A stretch of DNA of 64,000 bases from Aptenodytes patagonicus (Eukaryota; Chordata; Aves; Sphenisciformes; Spheniscidae). The stretch lies in NCBI RefSeq assembly GCF_965638725.1, contig NC_134963.1, positions 15,466,501-15,530,500 on the forward strand, read 5' to 3'. The notes under the pieces were generated by a model, which saw only the letters and a program-made list of their open reading frames with translations, was not told where the DNA came from and searched no databases. Position 1 is the stretch's first letter. Each line of letters begins with the position of its first letter. Shown here piece by piece: positions 11,740 to 19,100 of this stretch. Made by a program: the position numbers and the translations under genes.

Positions 11740-12156
11740 GTAAAGGGGCGGGGTCACCGCCCCCATTGACACGCCCCGCTGGGGCGGGGGGGGGGGGACA
11801 GCGGCTCCCCCCGCGGGGTGGAGGGGGCACCCGTGGGCTTGGGGGGGGCTCCTGGTGCAGAAGGGCACCCGTAGGCGGGGGGGGCCCTTGGCTGGGGGGT
11901 CCCCAGCGACACTGGGGGTATCCATGGGCTTGGGGGGGGGGGGGGGGCACACAGGGGCTTTGGGGGGGAACCTCGGTGTATCGGGGCACCCATGGGTGCA
12001 GGTCTTTTGGTGCAGGGGGCACCCATGGCATGGGGCAGGTTGGCCCCCTGGGTGAAACCGGGGGGGGGGGGGGGGGGTCTGCTCCCCGTGCCAGAGGGGC
12101 CGAGCACCCCCCAGCCCCCCCACCCCAGAGAGGGCCAGGCTTTGGCATATTAAATA
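11740..12156. repeat. G-rich degenerate repeats between THOC5 and NIPSNAP1
   Basis: The interval between the THOC5 promoter and the NIPSNAP1 3' end consists of long G-runs separated by recurring phrases such as cacccatggg, gggcacc and cttggggggg. The unit is roughly 40-60 nt and strongly degenerate. G-runs of 16-18 occur near 11933-11947 and 12061-12077. No exon was found. Confidence 0.7.
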
Positions 12157-12547
12157 TTTAATTGGCAATGTGCAATTAAAGGCACCCACTGGGCCCATTT
12201 GGAATAATTAAGACACAAGACACCCCCCCCCCCCCCCCCCCAACCTCTGCAGCCTGCCCACCCTCCCTCCCCCCCCCCGGGCAGCACCATCCCCTGCCAC
12301 ACCCGGGGACCTGCTGCAGGATTGGGGGGGGGGGGGGGGGGGGGGGCTGGCTCTCGCCCTTCCCCTCCCCGCTCTCATCCCCCGCAGGACACCCCAAAAC
12401 GGGGCGAGGTGGAAGGAGAGCCAGGAGCTGTGGGGGAGCAGGGACCCCCCCCCAGCCCTTCCCCGGCAGGGCCGGGGCGCGGGCAGGGAGGCGGGCCGGG
12501 AGCCGGGCCCTCCAGGCGCAGGCAGACACCCCGAGGCGGACCCCCGC
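12140..12547 (-). other. NIPSNAP1: NIPSNAP1 3' UTR
   Basis: The UTR contains two long homopolymers, G23 (12324-12346 on the plus strand) and C19 (12223-12241), which are complementary to each other. An ATTAAA poly(A) signal lies near its end. The left boundary is inferred from that signal. Confidence 0.55.
12157..12162 (-). terminator. NIPSNAP1: NIPSNAP1 poly(A) signal (ATTAAA)
   Basis: The minus strand reads ATTAAA in an AT-rich patch that stands out from the G/C-rich surroundings, about 390 bp beyond the stop codon. It is the only plausible hexamer before the G-rich intergenic repeats. Confidence 0.5.
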
Positions 12548-12612
12548 TCACTGCAGGGGCGAGATCTTCAGGGGAATCATTATCCGCGACTCCATGGTGC
12601 GGATCAGCGGGA
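12548..12612 (-). CDS. NIPSNAP1: NIPSNAP1 exon 10 and stop codon
   Basis: The exon encodes [20 protein letters not shown] followed by TGA (12550-12548). Acceptor is TTCCAG|TC. Confidence 0.95.
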
Positions 12613-15600
12613 CTGGAAAAGGAAGCGAGAGAGAGAGAGAGGTGAGTGCAGGGGTCCCCCAGTGAAGGCAGGGGGGTCCCGGCCCCGGCAGGGGTCCCCC
12701 AGTGAAGGCAGGGGGGTCCCGGCCCGGGCAGGGGTCCCCCGGTGAAGGCAGGGGGGGTCCCGACCCGGGCAGGGGTCCCCCGGTGAAGGCAGGGGTCCCC
12801 CGGTGAAGGCAGGGGGGGTCCCGCTCACCCGTGTAGTACACGTTCTCATCCCAGCCCCTCTTCCTCCAGGCCGCGTTCCTCGTCTCTTCCCGGGACTGCA
12901 GGTCCTTGTAGGCTGCGGGGAGGGGACGGGGCTGGCACCCAGGGGTGTCGTCGTGTGTCGTCCCCCCCCCCCCCACCACCATACCCGGCCCCCACGCTTG
13001 GGGGTACCCAAGGGGTGATGCGGGCGGCGGGGAGCCCGCTTACCCCAGAGGTGATGCACGACGTACAGCTCCCCGATCTGGGAGAAGAACCCGCCGACCG
13101 CCTCCTGGTTCTCCTGCCGGTACTTAATGGCCCGAGCCCTGGCACGCGGCGGGAGCAACATCGGGGGGGGGTGGGGAGTTGCTCGAGGGGCCCCCCCCCG
13201 GCTCCAGGGGGACCTTTTCCCCACCGTGGCTCCCTCCGTGCCGGGAAAACAGTCGCTTACCAGTTGTTGCCCCATTCGATCATGGTCCCTGGCTGGAAAT
13301 AAAGAAAAAACAACAACAACAAGAGTGAGCAGCCAGATCCTGCCTGCTCCCCCTGTTCGGGGTCTCCTCCCCAAGGAGGGAGGAATTTGGGGGGGCTGCC
13401 CCCCAAAACACCAGGCAGGACCCCCCCCCTGCCCCGGGGATATATCGATCCAAAGGCCGCCCCAAGGCGCGGGCTGGGCCCCCCGCAGCCGCTCGCCTTC
13501 AGCTTGTAGGTCCTCAGCTCGTAGATGTTGGGTCCCCGGCGGGGCAGGGGCTCGTTCCAGAAGCTGAACTCCAGGAGCAGCTGGTTCCTGCGGGACAGCA
13601 GCATCCGGCTCCTCTCCTTGCGGAAGTCCAGGTACTCCTGGGGAGAGCCCCAGCCGGCGGTTTTGGGGGGGGGGGGAGGGCAGGCAGAGGCGAGGGGGCA
13701 GAGCTCGGGCGGCTCACCCCAATCCCGGCGGTACCTTATTCTGCTTGAGCTTGTTCATGCAGTCCATGAGGGCCGGGTACCCGCCCGAGAAGCGCCAGAG
13801 GTGCACTGGGAAAGAGAGCACGGGGCTGAGGGGGGGGTGGGGGGCAGCACCCCAAAAGCCCACCCAGCAGCTCCCACCCCTCTCCCCCTGTGTGACAGCC
13901 GGCCCCCGGTGCGAGCCGAGGCCTTCGCTCTTAGCCCCTCCGGCAGCAGAGGCGCCGGGAGCCGCTGCCCACCTGCCCTCACCTGCCTGGTCCTGCTCGC
14001 CGTACCACGTGTTCCAGTTCCCCACCAGGTCGCAGGGGTAGTCGGCGTCCGAGTGGAGCTTGGGCAGCACCTCCTCTCTGCGGGGCCACAAGGAAGGTGG
14101 CTGGGGGTGGGGGGCGGCCATCCCAAAATGCTCCCGAGACCCCCGTTTGCCCTCCCCGGCCCAGCACGAGGGGTCTGGACACGGACGGGTCTGCCCTAAC
14201 AGGACCCGGAGCAGCTTCGGGGGGTGCACCCATTTCACAGGGAGGGAAACTGAGGCAAGGAAGGGTAACAGACCCGCCCGGGGTCTCAAGGAGCTCTGTA
14301 TGAGCCCTCCCCCCAGCCCCTCGCTCCAAAGCGGCACCCCAACGCCCCGCCAGGATGCCGGGCAGCCCCCCCCCCAGCCTCGGCACGCAGCGGGGCTCAC
14401 GTCAGGCTGTTGTAGGCATCCAGGCACTCCGGCTTCACGTTGTGAACTGCAGGGAGAGGAGAGAGGGGCTGCCAGGGCGGGAGCAGCCGGGGGGTGGGGG
14501 TGGGGGGGGGTCCCCACGGGTGAGGAGGGGCCAGCACAGCGGGGCGCACCCCCTCTGCGCTCACCCCCAGCCCCTTCCTCCCCCCGGGGCCACTCACACT
14601 GGATCTTGTAGAGGTTGCTGGTCTCCTTCTTGGAGAGGAGGTTGGAATGGGCATCCTTGCGGGGGTCCACTTTGTGCACAAAGAGGGAGCGGAACCAGCT
14701 GCCCTCGGCGTCCCTCGAGTACCCCCTGCGAGACAGGGGGTCAGCGCGGGGGGGGGGGGGGGGAGCGCCCGCCCGACACCCCAGGGAACGCCGGCGGCTC
14801 TGCCCGGAGGGCAAAACGGGAACCCAAGGCCCCGCTGCCGGTCTTCGCCTTCCTGGCTCCGCAGGCAGCTGCCTGCATCGTCCAGCTCCCGGGGTGGGGG
14901 GCACCGTCCATCTCGGGGGGCTTCGCTGGGTTTCGTTCAGTTCATCTCAGGGGAGGGAGCCGAGGCGCGGCGCTGCCCGGCCTGTTTTTGTCGGGGGTAC
15001 GTGGGAAAAACGAAGGCGCAGCTCTCCCCCCCGCCCCCCCCTTCCCAGCCTCCCGGGGAGCTTTTGGGCCCACGCTGCCCCGACCGCGGCCCGGGCGCCA
15101 GGCTGGTCCCGAGGGGGCACGGGGGGGGGGGGGGGGGGAGGCAAGGGGCAGCCCCCCCCCCCCCAGCCCGCCTGCACCCTCAAGGGATCACACCCCCCCC
15201 ACCCAACCCCGGGAGCCGCTCCGGCGGGCGGCGACCCCCTCCGCGGTGGGGCAGACCCGCGGCACCGGCCCAGCCTCGCCGGTGCCCCCTAGGAGGGCGG
15301 GGGGGGGGGGGGGGGGCCGGGCCCCTCCGCCCCGGGGCCGCGCTGCCGGTCGGACCTTTGCCCGCCGGGCTGCCCCGCCTGGTGAGGCATTAACAGCGGG
15401 GCACCCCCCCCCCCCGCCCGCCGGCCCGGCGCCGCGCCAGGGCCCGGGACCCGCCCGTCGGGAGCGGCCCTCGGCCCGCCGAGGGCAACCGGGGGGGTGG
15501 GGGGAAGGGGGGTGGCGGACGCGGGGTCTGAGCGGGGAATTGGGGGGGCGGGGGGGACACGCCACGCCACGCCACGCCACGCCAGGTCGGGAGCGGCCGG

Positions 15601-15715
15601 GGCCGGGGGTGGCCGGGGCCGGCCCCGCTCACCGCGCTCCGCCGGGGGCCCCGCCGCCGCCGCCCCGCCGCAGCCACCGCAACGCCGCGCTCCCGCTCGC
15701 CCGCGCCGCCGCCAT
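12548..15715 (-). CDS. NIPSNAP1: NipSnap homolog 1, mitochondrial (complete, 10 coding exons)
   Basis: NIPSNAP1 is a mitochondrial protein of the NIPSNAP family; its members have been implicated in mitophagy signalling on damaged mitochondria. Coding exons in transcript order are 15633-15715, 14598-14725, 14401-14446, 13983-14077, 13735-13805, 13497-13637, 13261-13292, 13044-13138, 12829-12912 and 12548-12612. They sum to 840 nt, or 279 residues plus TGA (human 284). The N-terminus ([17 protein letters not shown]) is Arg/Ala-rich without acids, as in a mitochondrial presequence. Two ferredoxin-like NIPSNAP repeats follow, recognised by [17 protein letters not shown] / [14 protein letters not shown] and [18 protein letters not shown] / [10 protein letters not shown]. 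The protein ends [13 protein letters not shown]. All introns are GT-AG except intron 6, which reads GC-AG. Start choice: only ATG in frame downstream of the CpG promoter, matching the human length. Confidence 0.96.
12650..12823. repeat. Minisatellite in NIPSNAP1 intron 9
   Basis: Four to five copies of a roughly 40-nt unit (with one shortened copy of about 21 nt) built on caggggtcccccagtgaagg, with small differences in G-run length between copies. It fills most of intron 9 next to the exon 9 donor. Confidence 0.85.
12829..12912 (-). CDS. NIPSNAP1: NIPSNAP1 exon 9
   Basis: The exon is 84 nt and encodes [20 protein letters not shown] then DENVYYT. Its donor (CGG|GTGAGC) is only a few bases from the intronic minisatellite at 12650-12823. 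Confidence 0.95.
13044..13138 (-). CDS. NIPSNAP1: NIPSNAP1 exon 8
   Basis: The exon is 95 nt and encodes [20 protein letters not shown] then [11 protein letters not shown]. Donor is GGG|GTAAGC. Confidence 0.95.
13261..13292 (-). CDS. NIPSNAP1: NIPSNAP1 exon 7 (32 nt)
   Basis: This micro-sized exon encodes [10 protein letters not shown] plus two bases of Trp. Acceptor is TTCCAG|CC; donor is TG|GTAAGC. Confidence 0.93.
13497..13637 (-). CDS. NIPSNAP1: NIPSNAP1 exon 6 (followed by a GC donor)
   Basis: The exon is 141 nt, phase 0-0, and encodes [20 protein letters not shown] through [13 protein letters not shown]. The protein requires the exon to stop after AAG at 13497, where the next bases are GCGAGC. 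This gives a GC-AG intron with no GT within reach. Confidence 0.93.
13735..13805 (-). CDS. NIPSNAP1: NIPSNAP1 exon 5
   Basis: The exon is 71 nt and encodes [20 protein letters not shown] then QNK. Acceptor is TCCCAG|TG; donor is AAG|GTACCG. Confidence 0.95.
13983..14077 (-). CDS. NIPSNAP1: NIPSNAP1 exon 4
   Basis: The exon is 95 nt and encodes [20 protein letters not shown] then [11 protein letters not shown]. Acceptor is CCGCAG|A; donor is CAG|GTGAGG. Confidence 0.95.
14401..14446 (-). CDS. NIPSNAP1: NIPSNAP1 exon 3 (46 nt)
   Basis: This short exon encodes [16 protein letters not shown]. Acceptor is CTGCAG|TT; donor is AC|GTGAGC. Confidence 0.93.
14598..14725 (-). CDS. NIPSNAP1: NIPSNAP1 exon 2
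   Basis: The exon is 128 nt and encodes [20 protein letters not shown] then the [11 protein letters not shown] end. Acceptor is TCGCAG|G; donor is AGT|GTGAGT. Confidence 0.95.
14726..15632 (-). other. NIPSNAP1: NIPSNAP1 intron 1
   Basis: 907 bp, very G+C-rich, with several G homopolymers and the ACGCC microsatellite. No AATAAA or ATTAAA is evident on the minus strand that could end the upstream PLEKHA4-like transcript. Confidence 0.65.
15546..15590. repeat. (ACGCC)n microsatellite in NIPSNAP1 intron 1
   Basis: About five copies of the pentamer acgcc near 15559-15583, in a CpG-rich intron with G-runs at 15121-15138 (18 G) and around 15300-15316. Confidence 0.8.
15633..15715 (-). CDS. NIPSNAP1: NIPSNAP1 exon 1 (start codon 15715-15713)
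   Basis: The exon encodes the mitochondrial presequence, residues 1-27 plus two bases. Start context is gggaagATGGCG. Donor is GCG|GTGAGC. Confidence 0.92.
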
Positions 15716-16100
15716 CTTCCCCCGCAGCGGGGCGGGGCCTAGCGGAGATGGGGCGGGGCTAAGCAAACTCCTCCCCCCTCTGTCCGGCCACGCCCACCAG
15801 GGGCGTGGCAACCCCCGCCCTTCCCTCAGAAGCTGGCCTGGAGAAGGGTGATTCTGATTGGCCGCCGCGCCCCGCGGCCGGCCACACCTTCTCGCTCCGA
15901 GCCCCGCCCACTCGCCCCCGCCCGCGGCCAGCGCGAGGCCTCATTGGCTGTCGGCGGGGAGGCGGTGCCCGGGGAGGGCAGGGCCCCATCTGAGCCCTCA
16001 GGTGTCAGCAGCCAATCAGAAGAGCCAGTTGGAGAGAGCAGTGTCTGATTGGCCGCGGTGTCTTGCTCCGCTGCATCCGGCCCCCTGCCGGCCAGAGGGG
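15716..16100 (-). promoter_or_regulatory. NIPSNAP1: NIPSNAP1 CpG promoter with four CCAAT boxes
   Basis: Four CCAAT boxes lie upstream of the NIPSNAP1 start codon at 15857-15861, 15943-15947, 16012-16016 and 16048-16052, in both orientations, with GC boxes (ggggcgggg type) at 15730-15762. Multiple spaced CCAAT boxes are the classic target of NF-Y. No TATA box is seen. The boxes fall inside what I read as the last coding exon of the PLEKHA4-like gene. Confidence 0.65.
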
Positions 16101-16154
16101 GCAGCTGCTGGTTGGTCTCTGCTCCGGGGGGGCGGAGCTCCCGCCGGCTCCTCC
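15826..16154 (-). CDS. PLEKHA4: PLEKHA4-like last exon and stop codon
   Basis: The acceptor CCTCCCCTAG has a CTGAC branch-point-like motif about 20 nt upstream. The frame stays open for 108 residues and ends RRPIRITLLQASF then TGA (15828-15826). No poly(A) signal lies in the 110 bp between this stop and the NIPSNAP1 start codon. The match of the last 11 residues to the PLEKHA4 C-terminus is the main support. Confidence 0.5.
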
Positions 16155-19100
16155 CTAGGGGAGGCGGGGTCAGGATGGGGCGGGGTTGGGGGGGGGTCCC
16201 GCGGGCGGGGGCGCCCGGGGCAGGGGCCGGGACCCGGGGCCGGGACCGGGACCGGGACCCACCTGCTGTGGCGGCAACGGCGCCCACGGGGGGCCCCCGC
16301 GGCGCCCCCCGGGTGTCCTCCATCCCGCAGGGCCCCCCCTGGGCCGGGGCCTCCTCCTGGGGTGGCGGTGCCGGCGGTGAGGGCACGGGGCGCCCGCTGC
16401 TCCACCATGCCCCAGGGCTTCCCCCCATAGCCCTTCCTGCCTGCCCCATTGCCCCTCCTGCCCCATAGCCCCCCGGCCTGCCCCATAGCCCCTCCTGCCC
16501 CATAGCCCCCCGGCCTGCCCCATAGCCCCTCCTGCCCCATTGCCCCTCCTGCCCCATAGCCTCCCAGGCCTGCCCCATTGCCCCTCCTGCCCCATTGCCC
16601 CTCCTGCCCCATAGCCCCCCGGCCTGCCCCATTGCCCCTCCTGCCCCATAGCCTCCCAGGCCTGCCCCATTGCCCCATGGGGTGCGCTGCCTCGGGGAAC
16701 GGGGGTGCTCAGCCCTGCGGTGTTTGGGATCCCCCAGGCACTCTGCTGGGGGGGTACCGGGATCGCTGGGATCCCCCATGGTGGGGCACGGGGGTCCCCG
16801 GGGCGTGGGGGTGCCACCCTGGCCGGACCCCTCAGCTGCTGCTCCTGGGAGCACCCTAGCACCCGCGGGACCCCAGGACAGAGGGTGTCGGAGCAGCTTG
16901 GGGGTACCTGGGGTTAGGCTGGGGGTCGGGGTATCTACTCCACCCCTCCCGGTCCCTAAATGCCACGGAATGGGGGGGAGGAGGCTGGGTTGGGGGTCAT
17001 TCCCCAGTGCCCCCCCCCCCCCAAGCTCACCTTGCTGGGGGGCAACGGAGGGACCGGGGGGCGGTGAGGAGGGGGCGTGGGGGGGCTCCCCAGCTCCTCA
17101 CCCGGTGGGCACAGGGAGCACCAGCCGGGGGGGCGGGCGGGCAACGGGGATGAGGGGGGACCCGCACTCTGGGGTTCCTGGGGCATCTGCAGGGAGAGGG
17201 AGCGGGGGGACCTGGGGGGGGGGGGGAGAGAAAACAGGGGTTAAAGGGTTAACTGCCCCCCAGACCCCCCCAAACACTCTCTGACCCCCCCAATGCCCCC
17301 AACCTTCTCCTGCCTCCTGGGATCCCCCAAACCCCCCACTACTACTCAGGCCCCCCGTGCCCCCCCACGGACCCCGGCCCCCCGGTGCCCCCCGTGCCCC
17401 CCGGTGCCCCGCTCACCCGGGCAGGGGCGATGCGCCCCGGCGCAGGGCGCAGACCCAAGCGTGCAGCTCCTCGGGGGTCTCGGCCCCCAGGCAGTACGTT
17501 CTCATCCCGGGGTGCTCGGCCTGGGGATGGGGGGGCCCATGGTGGAGGGGACCCAGGCATCCGGACCCTGTCCCCCCCACCCAGGGCACCCCCGGATCCG
17601 GGGACCCAGGCGGCCGGGGCTGACCGTGAAGAGGAATCGGGGGGTGCGGGGGGCGTGAGGGGCGGGGGGCAGGACGCGGATCTCGTAGCCGGGCAGGGGG
17701 AGGCCGCCCCGCACTCTCTGCTCGCTGCTGTCTGGGGGGGCAGAGGGGTCTCAGGTGGGGGGAACCCCCAGGGATCCCATCGGCACCCCGAGACCCCCAG
17801 CACCATCGGGGGGATGCCGGGGACCTTCTCTGAGTCCCACCAGCTGCCCCCGAACCTCCCCTGGGAGCCCCCAGACCTCAGACCCCCCCAGGAACCCCTT
17901 GAGCCCCCGAGGGACCCCCAACCTCTCCAGGGTCCCCTGATCCCCCAGGGATCCCTGACCCCCCCCCCCCCAGGGATCCCCAACCACCCCAGGGACCCCC
18001 CGATTCCTCAGGATCCCTGACCCCCCTCAGGGCCCCCCAACACCCCCGGATACCCCAGGGACACCCAACACCCCAGGGACCCCAGGTCACCCAAGCCCCC
18101 CCCTCACCCCCAGGCCCCCATGCCCCCAGGGTGTCCTGCCCCCCCAGCCCCCCCCGGCCCCCCCCGGCCCCCCTCACCCCGGTAGTAGTAGAGGCAGAGA
18201 TCGACCAGCACAAACCAGCGGCGCTTCCAGAGCCGCAGCCCCGAGCTGTCCTGGGGGAGGGGGACGGGGGCTGAGCCCCCCCCAGCCCATCACCCCCCCG
18301 GGACCCCCTGCTGCCCCAGACCCCCCAAACCCCATAACAACCCCCAGCACCCCGTGCTGCCCCAGACCCCCCAACTCTCTCTGATCCCCCAAACCCCATA
18401 ACCCCCCCAGCACCCCCCAGCACCCCAGACCCCCCCGACCCCCTCTGCTCCCCCAAAACCCATAACCCCCCTCAGGACTCCCCCCCCCCTCCAGGCTCCC
18501 CCCCCAGCACCCCCCACCCCAGACCCCCCCCAAAAGCCATACACCCCCCAGGACTCCCCAGCCCATAACCTCCTCTGCCCCCCCCAGCCCCACCTGCTTG
18601 TGCAGCCAGCCCCGCATGGCGGGGGGGGCGCGGGGGTCCCTGCGCGGCGCCTGCCCCCCCTTCCCGAAGGCGTGGACCCGCGGCACGGGCCGGCAGGGCT
18701 GGGCAGGGGGTTCACCCAGAGCGGGGGCTCCGAGGGGGGGCCCCCTCCGACACCCCCCCCCCCTTACCCCCCCGGGGCTGCCAGCCACCACCGGGGGGCA
18801 CCCAGGGTCCCTGCCAGCCCCCCCTACCCCAATTCACCTGTACACCCCAGGATGGCCCCCCAGCTCCCCAGGGCTCCCCTGGGCCCCCCATGCCCCCCCC
18901 CTTGTCCCCCATAGCTCCCCATGGACCCCACGGCCCACATGACTCCCCAGGGCTCGTTTGCAACCCCCCCATGTCCCTTTGTCCCCCATGCCCCCCCCCC
19001 AAGCTCCCCATGCCCCTCCCCCGGCCCCCCCGAGCTCCCTTGGGTCCCCCATGACCCCTCTTGCCCCCCCATAGCTCCCCATGGGTCCGCAGCCCCCCTG

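Noticed and set aside
10838-12161. Long open frames on both strands across the THOC5 promoter and intergenic G-runs
   Set aside because: They consist of Gly- or Pro-rich low complexity caused by homopolymers and CpG-island composition.
15826-16854. A single 342-codon minus frame reading straight through the minisatellite into ITLLQASF
   Set aside because: The middle (GQ/GAG/GRR repeats) is the 17/20-nt minisatellite in translation. Good splice sites at 16356, 16263 and 16154 give a model that skips it and stays in frame with the PH exons.
16690-16905. Possible extra PLEKHA4-like exon on the minus strand after an acceptor near 16905
   Set aside because: The frame is Pro/Gly-rich without a match to the family, and it has no convincing donor before the minisatellite.
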